From Inquilinus sp. KBS0705 (GTDB lineage: Bacteria; Bacteroidota; Bacteroidia; Sphingobacteriales; Sphingobacteriaceae): a DNA stretch of 64,000 bases. The translations under genes and the position numbers were made by a program. The DNA lies in NCBI GenBank assembly GCA_005938025.2, contig VCCI02000001.1:1-64000 (forward strand), written 5' to 3'. Positions within the stretch are counted from its first letter, which is position 1. Each line of letters begins with the position of its first letter. The notes beneath the pieces are model-generated. The model saw nothing but the letters and a program-made list of their open reading frames with translations, searched no databases and was not told the DNA's origin. Below are positions 1-8,193 of the stretch, piece by piece.

Positions 1-4
1 AGCA

Positions 5-33
5 CAGGCCTTTACCTTTTGGCCTGGTTTTTT
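5..33 (+). terminator. Rho-independent terminator of an upstream gene
   Basis: A 6-bp stem CAGGCC (5-10) / GGCCTG (21-26) is followed by GTTTTTT. It would end a rightward transcript whose gene lies left of the window. From here to 222 I see no gene or clear structure. Confidence 0.7.
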
Positions 34-222
34 GTCGGGCCTTTCCGCTCGTTCGATAATTCTCCTAAGCAGCCTCCACTCCGGGTATCAAGAAGCCTCG
101 CTGATCACGCAATCATCTACATATTTGAAATCCGCACATCTGCACATCATTTTCCGATTACTCCTCTGTCAACCCACCAACATTTTAATCAAATACCTAT
201 TTATTAGGCCTTTTATATTACT

Positions 223-230
223 TAACTTTG
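223..230 (+). promoter_or_regulatory. Bacteroidota -7 element of lpdA
   Basis: TAACTTTG matches the Bacteroidota -7 consensus TAnnTTTG exactly. No convincing -33 TTG is visible at the usual spacing. Transcription would begin near 236, giving a leader of only about 15 nt before ATG 252. It rules out the upstream TTG at 228 as the start codon, because that codon lies inside the promoter. Confidence 0.55.
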
Positions 231-251
231 CCAGCCATAAAATATACTACT

Positions 252-1655
252 ATGCAATATGATGTTATCGTTATAGGTTCGGGTCCGGGTGGTTATGTAG
301 CTGCTATACGTTGCGCCCAGTTAGGGATGAAAACCGCCATTATTGAAAAATATAACACCCTTGGCGGTACTTGCCTTAATGTGGGTTGTATACCATCAAA
401 GGCGCTTTTAGATTCATCTGAACATTACCATAACGCCGCGCATACCTTTACTACGCATGGTATTAAGCTGGATAACCTGGGCATTGATTTTGGCCAGATG
501 ATAAAACGTAAACAGGAAGTGGTTGATGCCAATACCAGCGGTATTACCTACCTAATGAAGAAAAATAAGATTGACGTGCACACAGGAGTGGGTTCGTTTA
601 AAGATAAAAATACCATTATTGTTACCAAAGCAGATGGTACTGCTACCGAAATTACTGGTAAAAACGTGATCATTGCTACAGGCTCAAAACCATCGAGCCT
701 GCCATTTTTAAAGATAGATAAGAAACGCATCATCACCAGTACCGAGGCTTTAACCTTAACCGAAATACCTAAACACCTTATATTAATAGGTGGCGGCGTT
801 ATTGGTTTGGAGTTAGGATCTGTTTACGCGCGTTTGGGTGCCAAAGTATCGGTAATTGAGTTTATGGATGGCATTATCCCTACTATGGATAAGGGCTTAG
901 GCCGCGAACTGCAAAAGGTGCTGAAAAAATTAGGTATGGAGTTTTACCTGGGCCACAAGGTAACCGGTGCTACAGCTAAAGGTAAAGAAGTGACCGTTAC
1001 TTTTGATAACCCTAAAGGCGAAAAACAAGAACTTAAAGGCGACTACTGTATGGTAGCCGTTGGCCGTGTAGCCTATACAGATGGTTTAGGCCTTGATAAG
1101 ATAGGTATTACCGTTGAAGAGCGCGGCCGTAAAATTACGGTTAACGAGCACCTGGAAACCAGCGTTAAAGGCGTTTACGCCATTGGCGATGTGGTAAAAG
1201 GCGCCATGCTGGCCCACAAGGCCGAAGACGAAGGCACTTTTGTTGCCGAAGTTATTGCAGGCCAAAAACCGCATATTAACTACAACCTTATACCAGGTGT
1301 AGTGTATACCTGGCCCGAAGTTGCTGCCGTTGGTTATACCGAGGAGCAGTTGAAAGAGGCAGGTACCAAATATAAGGTAGGTTCATTCCCTTTTAAAGCC
1401 AGCGGACGTGCTCGTGCCAGCGGCGACTTAGACGGCTTTGTGAAAGTTTTAGCCGATGCTACTACCGACGAGATATTAGGTGTGCACATGATAGGCCCGC
1501 GTGCGGCAGACATGATAGCCGAGGCGGTGATAGCCATGGAGTTCCGTGCCAGCGCAGAGGATGTAACCCGCGCCAGCCACGCCCACCCAACCTATACCGA
1601 GGCAATGCGCGAAGCCTGCTTAGCAGCAACGGAGAATAGGGCGATACATATTTAA
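252..1655 (+). CDS. lpdA: Dihydrolipoyl dehydrogenase (E3)
   Basis: This flavoprotein reoxidises dihydrolipoamide in the pyruvate and 2-oxoglutarate dehydrogenase complexes and glycine cleavage, passing electrons through FAD to NAD+. The 467-residue product has the FAD motif GSGPGG (residues 9-14), the redox disulfide C41-LNVG-C46, a central NAD-binding GGGVIGLELG motif and the C-terminal dyad H445/E450 in HPTYTE. Length is normal for the family. The ATG at 252 is preferred because a longer reading from TTG 228 starts inside the -7 promoter element. It is monocistronic; the next gene follows an intergenic inverted repeat. Confidence 0.96.
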   Translation: MQYDVIVIGSGPGGYVAAIRCAQLGMKTAIIEKYNTLGGTCLNVGCIPSKALLDSSEHYHNAAHTFTTHGIKLDNLGIDFGQMIKRKQEVVDANTSGITYLMKKNKIDVHTGVGSFKDKNTIIVTKADGTATEITGKNVIIATGSKPSSLPFLKIDKKRIITSTEALTLTEIPKHLILIGGGVIGLELGSVYARLGAKVSVIEFMDGIIPTMDKGLGRELQKVLKKLGMEFYLGHKVTGATAKGKEVTVTFDNPKGEKQELKGDYCMVAVGRVAYTDGLGLDKIGITVEERGRKITVNEHLETSVKGVYAIGDVVKGAMLAHKAEDEGTFVAEVIAGQKPHINYNLIPGVVYTWPEVAAVGYTEEQLKEAGTKYKVGSFPFKASGRARASGDLDGFVKVLADATTDEILGVHMIGPRAADMIAEAVIAMEFRASAEDVTRASHAHPTYTEAMREACLAATENRAIHI

Positions 1656-1668
1656 GGAGTAGCGGTAG

Positions 1669-1765
1669 TTAGTTGCAGTAGCAGTTAACTGCCCGTGCTG
1701 CAACTAATTATAAATGCGACAAAGAAACTTGAGTTATACTTTTAACTGCAACTGCTACCGCAACT
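1669..1765. repeat. Intergenic inverted repeat with two alternative hairpins
   Basis: Between lpdA and crtZ. Arm 1671-1686 (AGTTGCAGTAGCAGTT) pairs with 1750-1765 (AACTGCTACCGCAACT) with one mismatch. The same left arm can instead pair with 1698-1707 (TTAGTTGCAG at 1669-1678 / CTGCAACTAA, 10 bp perfect), so the two folds exclude each other. The 12-mer AACTGCTACCGC recurs in the ilvC-leuC repeat near 17719. It may act as an lpdA terminator, though no long T-tract follows. Confidence 0.7.
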
Positions 1766-1774
1766 GCCACTAAA

Positions 1775-2215
1775 ATGCAAGCACTGTTAAACACCGGTAT
1801 CGTAATAGGTACCATCGCACTGATGGAACTAACCTCCTGGGCTATGCATAAGTTTTTGTTCCACGGGCCGTTGTGGTTTATACATAAAACGCACCACCAA
1901 CAGCGACACGGCTGGTTCGAGCTGAATGACCTGTTCAGCATCGGCTTTGCGGTATTGGCCCTTGGGCTAATGTGGACCGGGCACACCACTTTAGATTATC
2001 GCTTTTGGATAGGCACGGGCATCAGTACCTACGGCACCATTTACTTCATCTTTCACGATTGGTTTATACACAACCGCTTTAAGGCCTTTAAAAGCAATAA
2101 CCGCTACCTTATGGGCATCCGCAGGGCGCATAAAATTCACCATAAATCAACTGAGAAAAATCCCTCGGAAGAGTTTGGGTTGTTGGTGGCTGGTAAGAAA
2201 TGGTTTAAACAATAA
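1775..2215 (+). CDS. crtZ: Beta-carotene hydroxylase, CrtZ type
   Basis: Membrane di-iron hydroxylase that would add hydroxyls to beta-ionone rings (beta-carotene to zeaxanthin). All four histidine boxes of the fatty-acid-hydroxylase/CrtZ family are present in 146 residues: H25xxxxH30, H37xxHH41, H94xxxxH99 and H119xxHH123, separated by hydrophobic segments. It is slightly shorter than typical proteobacterial CrtZ. It lies about 4 kb from the main carotenoid cluster, separated by permease, murB and sigma genes. Its last 11 bp overlap the convergent permease gene. The substrate could also be another carotenoid ring; family assignment is firm. Confidence 0.9.
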   Translation: MQALLNTGIVIGTIALMELTSWAMHKFLFHGPLWFIHKTHHQQRHGWFELNDLFSIGFAVLALGLMWTGHTTLDYRFWIGTGISTYGTIYFIFHDWFIHNRFKAFKSNNRYLMGIRRAHKIHHKSTEKNPSEEFGLLVAGKKWFKQ

Positions 2216-3518
2216 CTGCCGATTTCTTCCCCACCTTATATCCTGCTACAGCGTAATAAAGGATAAACAGGTAAATAGGCAGCAATATCCAGTAGCTGGT
2301 TTGCGATGCTGCCTCTATCCCGGCCGTTGCTTTTGCATGATCTACCAGTGCACCATATATCGGCGGGAACACTGCCGCGCCGGCAATACCCATTACCAAT
2401 AACGACGAACCTATCTTGGTGAATCTGCCAAGACCCGATAATGCCAATGGCCATATAGCAGGCCACATTAGCGAGTTGGCCAGGCCTAATAAGGCTATAC
2501 AGGCTATCGAAGCATATTTTGGGGCAAACAGGGCCACGGTGGTTAATATAGCACCTAACAGTGCCGAATAAACCAATGCCTTTTGTTGTGTAATGTACTT
2601 AGGGATAAACAATATGCCTGCTACATAGCCCAGTACCATACAGCCCAATGTACCCGATGCAAAGAATTTTGCGGTTGATAAGGGTATGTGGTGCGCCATT
2701 CCGTAGCTGATGATGGAGTCGCCGGCAATTACCTCGGTGCCGACGTAAAGGAACAACGCTATTACACCCAATACTAAATGCGGGAACTGCGTTATGCTTG
2801 TTTTGCCCGAATTGGCCAATGCTACGTTCTCATCCTCGTGGTCGGTATCAATTTCGGGCAGGCCCGAAAAGTAGATCAACACCGCCAGTACTACCAATAC
2901 AATTACTATCAGCACATAAGGAACGATCACCCTTGATGCAAGCTCGTTCAGTTCAACTATCTTTTGGGTGGCATTTAGTTTTGCCAGGTTAGCGGTAAAC
3001 TCATCTATGTTTTTTAATACAACCGCGCCTAAGGCAATGGGAGCCAGCACACCAGCTGATTTATTAAATATCCCCATAATGCTGATACGCTTTGCTGCGC
3101 TTTCTTCGGGGCCTAAAATGGTGATGTAGGGGTTTGATGCTGATTGCAGTACGGCTAAACCACTGCCTTGTACAAACAGGCCTATCAAAAATACAGCATA
3201 GGTACGCGTTAACGCCGCAGGTATAAATATTAAGGCGCCAATGGCCATAATAAACAGGCCAACAGCCATTCCGTTTTTAAAGCCAAATATTTTAAGCAGC
3301 CAGGCCGATGGTTTGGCCATTAGCAAGTAGGCAATGTAAAAAGCACTCGCAACCAAAAACGATTCGATATTATTCAGCTGGCAGGCAATTTTTAAATAAG
3401 GTATCAATACCGAATTAAGCCAGGTTACAAAACCAAATATGAAAAATAAAGCACCTATAATAATAATAGGGTTTAGCCCTGATTTTTTAATTGATGGTGC
3501 TGTGGTTGCGACTGCCAT
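2205..3518 (-). CDS. Sugar:H+ symporter, MFS FucP/GluP family
   Basis: A 437-residue inner-membrane permease with about 12 hydrophobic segments. The N-terminal FFIFGFVTWLNSVLIPYLK block is characteristic of the fucose/glucose-galactose permease branch of the MFS. It would import a hexose such as L-fucose, glucose or galactose by proton symport; the sugar cannot be read from sequence. It is a single gene, convergent with crtZ (11-bp overlap, no terminator between them) and divergent from murB. Confidence 0.88.
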   Translation of the reverse strand: MAVATTAPSIKKSGLNPIIIIGALFFIFGFVTWLNSVLIPYLKIACQLNNIESFLVASAFYIAYLLMAKPSAWLLKIFGFKNGMAVGLFIMAIGALIFIPAALTRTYAVFLIGLFVQGSGLAVLQSASNPYITILGPEESAAKRISIMGIFNKSAGVLAPIALGAVVLKNIDEFTANLAKLNATQKIVELNELASRVIVPYVLIVIVLVVLAVLIYFSGLPEIDTDHEDENVALANSGKTSITQFPHLVLGVIALFLYVGTEVIAGDSIISYGMAHHIPLSTAKFFASGTLGCMVLGYVAGILFIPKYITQQKALVYSALLGAILTTVALFAPKYASIACIALLGLANSLMWPAIWPLALSGLGRFTKIGSSLLVMGIAGAAVFPPIYGALVDHAKATAGIEAASQTSYWILLPIYLFILYYAVAGYKVGKKSAVIV

Positions 3519-3580
3519 AGTTTTTAATTTTTTGTGGTAAGTGTTTGAAGTTCCTAAAATAATTAAAAAAGTTGAAAATT

Positions 3581-3604
3581 AAGCATCGCAATTAAAGATG
3601 CTTT
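3581..3604. repeat. Inverted repeat in the permease/murB divergent gap
   Basis: AAGCATC (3581-3587) and GATGCTT (3598-3604) form 7-bp perfect arms 10 nt apart, about 65 bp upstream of the permease start. It could be an operator for a dimeric regulator or a weak hairpin. No regulator gene is adjacent, and I see no clear TAnnTTTG for either gene. Confidence 0.35.
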
Positions 3605-3697
3605 TACAAATTATCATTTTTTAACCTAATTCAATTAAAATTCCGAAATTCGCCGATGTTAATTCGATATTGACCATTCGAACTCCGAAATAAAAAC

Positions 3698-4717
3698 ATG
3701 CTGCAAATACAGGAAAACGTATCACTTAAAAACTTTAACACTTTTGGTATTGATACCAATGCCCGCTATTTTGCAGAGATAAACCACCCCGAAGAATTGG
3801 CTGAACTGTTTGCCGACCCGTTTTGGCTAAGCCGTAAACGGCTGGTATTAGGCGGCGGTAGTAATATGCTAATGGTTAAAGATTTTGATGGCTTGGTAAT
3901 ACGCCTTAATATTAGGGGCATCGAGCACCGTATAAGCCATAGTGATGTTTATGTAGAAGCAGGCGCAGGCGAAGTTTGGAACGATCTGGTTAATTTTTGT
4001 GTGGATAGGGAATACGCCGGTATGGAAAACCTGAGTTTGATACCTGGCTCGGTAGGCGCATCGCCTATACAAAATATAGGCGCTTATGGTGTAGAGCTGC
4101 AGGATGTGTTTGAAAGCTGCCGCGCATTTGAAATAGCCACCCACCAATTTAAAACATTTACCAAAGCCGATTGCAAATTTGGCTACCGCGAAAGTGTTTT
4201 TAAAGCCGACTTGGCCGGGCAGTATATTATCGTATCGGTTAAGTTTCATTTATCGCTGGTGCCGCGTTTAAATTTAAAGTATGGTGCTATAGAGCAGGAG
4301 TTGGCCAGCCGGGGCATCACCCAGCCTACTATTAAGGAAGTATCGCAAGTGGTATCACATATCCGGGTATCTAAACTGCCCGATCCGTCTACCATTGGTA
4401 ATGCCGGTAGTTTTTTTAAAAACCCGGTAATAAGTGCCGAAGAGTTTGCACCCATACAAACTAAATTCCCTGATGTTGTAAACTACCCGGCCGGCAACGC
4501 GCAGGTGAAACTGGCCGCCGGATGGCTCATAGAGCAGTGTGGTTGGAAAGGAAAAACCATTGGCAACACCGGCACCTGGAAGAACCAGGCACTGGTGTTA
4601 GTTAACCATGGCGGTGCAACGGGCGAAGAAGTGTACAGTCTTTCGTCGCAAATCATAGACAGTGTGTACACTAAATTTGGCGTTACACTACAACGCGAAG
4701 TAAATATTATTAATTAA
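3698..4717 (+). CDS. murB: UDP-N-acetylenolpyruvoylglucosamine reductase
   Basis: Cytoplasmic FAD enzyme reducing UDP-GlcNAc-enolpyruvate to UDP-MurNAc with NADPH, the second committed step of peptidoglycan synthesis. The 339-residue length fits the type I (E. coli-like) form. Visible motifs are the N-terminal NTFGI block, the FAD-binding GGGSNML, the central GSVGASPIQNIGAYG, YRESVFK, and GNAGSFFKNP carrying the catalytic Ser. The ATG at 3698 gives the normal N-terminus. The gene stands alone, away from other mur genes. Confidence 0.96.
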   Translation: MLQIQENVSLKNFNTFGIDTNARYFAEINHPEELAELFADPFWLSRKRLVLGGGSNMLMVKDFDGLVIRLNIRGIEHRISHSDVYVEAGAGEVWNDLVNFCVDREYAGMENLSLIPGSVGASPIQNIGAYGVELQDVFESCRAFEIATHQFKTFTKADCKFGYRESVFKADLAGQYIIVSVKFHLSLVPRLNLKYGAIEQELASRGITQPTIKEVSQVVSHIRVSKLPDPSTIGNAGSFFKNPVISAEEFAPIQTKFPDVVNYPAGNAQVKLAAGWLIEQCGWKGKTIGNTGTWKNQALVLVNHGGATGEEVYSLSSQIIDSVYTKFGVTLQREVNIIN

Positions 4718-4734
4718 ATAATTTAATTAATAAT
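4706..4734. repeat. Perfect A/T-only palindrome spanning the murB stop codon
   Basis: Two 14-bp perfect arms, 4706-4719 and 4721-4734, around a single central base at 4720. The murB TAA (4715-4717) lies inside the left arm. Its position suggests a 3'-end hairpin for murB, although the all-A/T stem would be weak. Confidence 0.6.
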
Positions 4735-4988
4735 TTAATTTCATAGTCGCCTCGACTACAGTAAGTTAAAACTTTTATCAAGTATAAATAAGGCATAGCC
4801 ACCGTTGTCAATGTAATTGTGGGTTAAATTGCGCTTAAATAGCTATTATATAGCCATTTAGGTATTTTTATACCTTTTCTGATATTCTTTATTGTTTTAA
4901 ATGTATTGCAGTGCGGTGTAACTGTTATTGTGGTTTTTATTGTTTTGGTATGCTGTTTGCCTAACTATCAATACAAAACATTAACAGA
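4735..4988. other. Intergenic region before the ECF sigma gene
   Basis: No gene. Two small hairpins: AAAT-GCTAT (4837-4846) with ATAGC-ATTT (4850-4859), and AGGTAT (4860-4865) with ATACCT (4870-4875) followed by TTTT. A weak promoter candidate is TTG at 4928-4930, N21, GCTGTTTG (4952-4959), about 30 bp before the sigma-factor ATG. Confidence 0.35.
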
Positions 4989-5525
4989 ATGACAAAGATT
5001 GAGTTTAACACCCTGGTATTACGTCAAGCAAGTTCATTAAGGTCATACGCCTTACACTTTACCCACGACGCAGACGATGCTAACGACCTTGTTCAGGATA
5101 CAATGTTGAAAGCCATAACTTACTATAACAAGTTTAAAGAAGGAACAAATTTGAAAGGGTGGTTGTATACCATCATGAAAAATACGTTTATCAACAATTA
5201 TCGCCGTTTTGTTAAGATGAGCACTTTTGTTACCAAAAGTGATGAGATATCATCTCCTAACCTGGTATTCAGTTCAACAAAAAACCAGGGCGAGGCAAAG
5301 TTTGTGATGGATGATATTAAACGTGCTTTAGACAGGCTTCCGGCTGATTACTATGTGCCTTTTACCATGTATTTTGAGGGCCATAAGTACCACGAAATTG
5401 CCGACCACTTAACTATACCTATTGGTACTGTTAAAACGCGCATACACGTAGCACGCAAGCTATTGAAGAAAAATTTGAAAGCTTATGATAACGGCATAGC
5501 TAAACCTGTATACGCCGAAAACTGA
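4989..5525 (+). CDS. ECF-type RNA polymerase sigma factor
   Basis: A 178-residue sigma-70 family protein with only regions 2 and 4. Region 2 covers roughly residues 10-75 (HDADDANDLVQDTMLKA, then GWLYTIMKNTFINNYRR). Region 4 is near 110-165 (ALDRLPADYYVPFTMYFEGHKY, then the helix-turn-helix IPIGTVKTRIHVARK). It redirects RNA polymerase to a specific promoter set. No anti-sigma gene follows, so control may be transcriptional or through a distant partner. It ends at a strong terminator. Regulon unknown. Confidence 0.93.
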   Translation: MTKIEFNTLVLRQASSLRSYALHFTHDADDANDLVQDTMLKAITYYNKFKEGTNLKGWLYTIMKNTFINNYRRFVKMSTFVTKSDEISSPNLVFSSTKNQGEAKFVMDDIKRALDRLPADYYVPFTMYFEGHKYHEIADHLTIPIGTVKTRIHVARKLLKKNLKAYDNGIAKPVYAEN

Positions 5526-5555
5526 TCAAATTAAACTCAACATATATAAATGAAG

Positions 5556-5583
5556 AAACCCGCTTTTTTTGGCGGGTTTTTTT
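5556..5583 (+). terminator. Rho-independent terminator of the sigma-factor gene
   Basis: An 8-bp perfect stem, AAACCCGC (5556-5563) / GCGGGTTT (5572-5579), is followed by a run of T to 5583, 30 nt after the stop codon. Confidence 0.9.
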
Positions 5584-5634
5584 GTTGGTATATATTATAT
5601 GGGTTTGGAGGTGACGGCAACGAACATAATAAAG

Positions 5635-5730
5635 CGTCATTGCGAGGTACGAAGCAATCTCTACACAGGACAAGCCACCCGGCAAACGCTCATGCATAGT
5701 CGGGAGATTGCTTCGTACCTCGCAATGACG
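5635..5730. repeat. 27-bp perfect inverted repeat (REP/MITE-like)
   Basis: Arms 5635-5661 and 5704-5730 are exact reverse complements (27 bp), with a 42-bp loop. The arm begins CGTCATTGCGAGGTACGAAG, a phrase I recognise from intergenic repeats in many bacterial genomes including Bacteroidota. It lies between the sigma-factor terminator and the 3' end of the leftward carotenoid operon. A small leftward reading frame across it is an artefact of the repeat. Confidence 0.9.
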
Positions 5731-5786
5731 TGTGGGTAAAAGCAGCACCACGGCTTACAAACCCGCAGTAGCAAAAGCAAATTAGG

Positions 5787-6023
5787 CTACCCCAACCTGC
5801 CTATCACTTTAAACTTCTCAAAAACTGTTTCGGTATGCGGGGCGTCGGGTAGCTCTTCGGTAAGGTCTTGCCCGGCCCAGTGCTCGTAGTGCTTGCCATT
5901 GCGCCAAAGGCGGCTTTCGGTAACATCATATATCAGTCCTTTATAAGCTACCCATATCTCGGGTTTATCCTGCCCGTTGCGCAGGGCCAGCTGGCTTTTG
6001 GTGTATATAGGCAAATCCATCAT
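5787..6023 (-). CDS. Cytochrome b5-like heme-binding protein
   Basis: A 78-residue protein that is essentially one cytochrome b5-like heme/steroid-binding domain: WVAYKGLIYDVTES, then KHYEHWAGQDLTEELPDAPH, with an HxxHWAGQD motif supplying the likely heme ligand region. There is no signal peptide or membrane segment, so it is probably cytosolic. Its ATG overlaps the crtYcd stop (ATGATGG, 4-bp overlap), so it is translationally coupled to the end of the crtB operon. I infer it could carry electrons to a carotenoid-modifying enzyme such as CrtZ; that role is not shown by sequence. Confidence 0.82.
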   Translation of the reverse strand: MMDLPIYTKSQLALRNGQDKPEIWVAYKGLIYDVTESRLWRNGKHYEHWAGQDLTEELPDAPHTETVFEKFKVIGRLG

Positions 6024-6703
6024 GCGGCAAGCTGTTTACGGTTTTTAAAGTATTCAAAAAAACCAATGTTCATCAGCAAAAGGGCCATACTGTAAAAATG
6101 ATCTTCGAAAGGGATGGTACCCACCCTAAAGCCTAAATTTTGATTGTTGTTGTACAAAACAACCGGTATAGAGGTAAGCAAGCCATTTACAATATAAAAG
6201 GGGATAAGCGATACCAGGTAAGCCTTGTAAAAGCCACTGAGCCAATCCGCACGCCATACAAATAACAGCAGTAACAATATTATCGCCAGCAGGGCAAACG
6301 TAACGGTGGTATACAGCTTACTGTAATTACCCATCAATATAAACGCCGATGCCAGCACCAACAGGCCGCTGATGCTGCGGGCAACATCGGTGTTTAGCTG
6401 CCATTTTATATAATAATTTAAGCAAGCGTAAATAAATATACAGGCAAAGGGCACGGTTAAAAAAAAGAAGATCTCCTCCAACGGCAAGCCAAAAAACTTG
6501 ATGCCTATAATGTACTTATCATTAAACGACCATACACCGTTTATAGTGAACAGCACGTCCCAAAACAAAAAAATTATACCTGTAATAGCCATGCCCGGCC
6601 AAATAAATTTCCAGCTTTTAAAAAATTGCACACGCTTATCAAACGATAACACTACCGGGAAAAATATGGTAAGTATGTTGATGAGCAGGTAGGTGTATTT
6701 CAC
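6020..6703 (-). CDS. crtY: Lycopene cyclase, single-chain CrtYcd type
   Basis: Integral-membrane cyclase converting lycopene to beta-carotene. It belongs to the CrtYc/CrtYd family, with both halves on one chain: the PLEE motif at 74-77 and its partner PFED at 198-201, with 6-7 hydrophobic helices. I start it at GTG 6703 (227 aa, MKYTYLLIN), because that GTG overlaps the upstream TAG stop (TAGTG) and matches the usual family N-terminus. An ATG at 6754 would add 17 residues and overlap the upstream gene by 52 bp. It sits between the unknown exported-protein gene and the cytochrome b5 gene. Confidence 0.9.
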   Translation of the reverse strand: MKYTYLLINILTIFFPVVLSFDKRVQFFKSWKFIWPGMAITGIIFLFWDVLFTINGVWSFNDKYIIGIKFFGLPLEEIFFFLTVPFACIFIYACLNYYIKWQLNTDVARSISGLLVLASAFILMGNYSKLYTTVTFALLAIILLLLLFVWRADWLSGFYKAYLVSLIPFYIVNGLLTSIPVVLYNNNQNLGFRVGTIPFEDHFYSMALLLMNIGFFEYFKNRKQLAA

Positions 6704-7269
6704 TATAAGGCGGCTAAATGCTGTGTAAGGTTTTGATGCTCGGCAGGGGTACACCGTTTAGATTCGAGCAAAAAGTTAATAATAGTTTTTACCAGCTGGT
6801 TATCGGCAGTGGTATAATGTTTCCTGTCTATTTGTTTGATCATTTCGGCTTTATCTGCCGCCAGGTTTTTATTGTAACCCAAAAAGCCAGGCACGTTATG
6901 CTCTACCGAAAAGCGCATAAAACGTATCTCGATGTTGTGCGGGTCGGTATCAACTGCCGCGCTAAACGATCTTTCGGAGTCTTTAAGGTACTTAATTTTG
7001 TAATAAGGGTTCCAGGTATGCTTGGCCTTTAAAGCCTCGAGCGTGGCTATATAACCCGTAATAAGCGACGAGCGGTTTTTTACAGCACCCAGGCTGTTGT
7101 ACAACGAGTCGGTAGTTTTGCCGCTTTTAATGGCGCTAACCAACAGTTTGCGTATGGCGGGTATATTTGGTTCGGTATCATCAAACCTCACCCTTGCGTT
7201 TGTGTTGGCCACAAACAGTAAAAGCATAAAGGTTAGCAAGTATCTTACTTTAACAAACAGCATCGGCAT
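6703..7269 (-). CDS. Unknown exported protein of the carotenoid operon
   Basis: A 188-residue protein I do not recognise as a named family. It opens with a signal-peptide-like segment (VRYLLTFMLLLFVANTNA, about residues 8-25), so it is probably periplasmic. The remainder is soluble, rich in Lys, Asn and His, with no cysteine pattern suggesting a cofactor. It lies between crtB (16 nt upstream) and crtY (TAGTG overlap), so it is co-transcribed with pigment enzymes. A structural or envelope role linked to carotenoid placement is only inference. Confidence 0.8.
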   Translation of the reverse strand: MPMLFVKVRYLLTFMLLLFVANTNARVRFDDTEPNIPAIRKLLVSAIKSGKTTDSLYNSLGAVKNRSSLITGYIATLEALKAKHTWNPYYKIKYLKDSERSFSAAVDTDPHNIEIRFMRFSVEHNVPGFLGYNKNLAADKAEMIKQIDRKHYTTADNQLVKTIINFLLESKRCTPAEHQNLTQHLAAL

Positions 7270-7285
7270 ATTTTGTAATAACCAT

Positions 7286-8119
7286 TTATATCCTATTCAG
7301 TTTTTGGTGCAGCATAGCTTTAAAATAAAGCACCAGCTTTTGGGTATCGCTTACGCGCACCCTTTTTTGTATAATAACCGATGGCGGCATCCTGCTTATT
7401 TTTTTAAACAGCTGCAGGTAGTATACATAAGCTACATAAACGCCCAGCCTGCTGCCTTTCGGTAAAAGCTTAATGCCTGCCAGGGCATCATCAAACTCCT
7501 TTTTAATATCAGCCTCAATAAAACGTTTATCGGCCTCGGTAAACTTAGTAAAATCAACCCCGGGGAAGTACGTGCGCCCCCGGTCTTCATAGTCAGACTT
7601 AATATCGCGCAAAAAGTTTATTTTTTGAAATGCCGAACCTAAACTGCGCGCTTTTGGCACCAGTCTGTCAAACAGCGCGGTATCATTGTCGCAAAAAACA
7701 CGCAGGCACATCAGCCCAATTACTTCGGCCGAGCCATATATATAGGTTTTATAATTGGCGTTATCGTAATCGGTTTTATCCAGGTCCATTTTCATGGAGG
7801 TTAAAAAAGCCTCTATCAGCTCTTTATCAATACCGTACTGGTTAACCACCTGCTGAAACGATTGCAAAACAGGGTTTAGGCTGATGCCACGCTCGATAGC
7901 TTTAAATGTTTCGGCTTTAAATTCATCTATCAACTCGCGCTGGTTGTAGTCATAAAATGTGTCTACAATTTCATCAGCGTAGCGCACAAAGCCATAAATG
8001 GCGTAAATAGGGAAACGCAGGCGCTCATCAAAAGCGCCTATACCCATGCTAAACGATGTACTGTATTTAGTAGTGATCAGTTTACTGCATTCAAAACACG
8101 TTTGGTCGAATAGGTTCAT
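7286..8119 (-). CDS. crtB: Phytoene synthase
   Basis: Condenses two geranylgeranyl diphosphates to phytoene, the first committed carotenoid step. The 277-residue protein has both aspartate-rich motifs of head-to-head prenyl synthases: DEIVD (49-53) and the second in NFLRDIKSDYEDRGRTYFP. The ATG at 8119 (MNLFDQTCFECS) is chosen over an ATG at 8248, since the extension would run through the promoter region and into crtI. It is the first gene of the leftward crtB-unknown-crtY-cytb5 operon. Confidence 0.95.
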   Translation of the reverse strand: MNLFDQTCFECSKLITTKYSTSFSMGIGAFDERLRFPIYAIYGFVRYADEIVDTFYDYNQRELIDEFKAETFKAIERGISLNPVLQSFQQVVNQYGIDKELIEAFLTSMKMDLDKTDYDNANYKTYIYGSAEVIGLMCLRVFCDNDTALFDRLVPKARSLGSAFQKINFLRDIKSDYEDRGRTYFPGVDFTKFTEADKRFIEADIKKEFDDALAGIKLLPKGSRLGVYVAYVYYLQLFKKISRMPPSVIIQKRVRVSDTQKLVLYFKAMLHQKLNRI

Positions 8120-8193
8120 TGGCGATAAAAGTACAAAATCAATATCGTATTGTTTTTTACGGAGATGAAAGTATTTGCTTAATTTGGCTGCAA
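8120..8193. promoter_or_regulatory. Divergent crtB/crtI promoter region
   Basis: Only 74 bp separate the two start codons. For crtI, TTG (8150-8152), N17, AGTATTTG (8170-8177) is a partial match to the Bacteroidota consensus. For crtB, TGATTTTG on the minus strand (8141-8134) is a partial -7 match. The two promoters must overlap, which suggests coordinated control of both arms of the pathway. Confidence 0.4.

Noticed and set aside
2205..3518. Functional link between the FucP-like permease and the fucosyltransferase genes
   Set aside because: They are about 48 kb apart with many unrelated operons between; the permease substrate is unknown.
5500..5751. 83-residue leftward reading frame over the sigma-gene 3' end
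   Set aside because: It runs through the terminator and both arms of the 27-bp inverted repeat; its sequence is the translated repeat.
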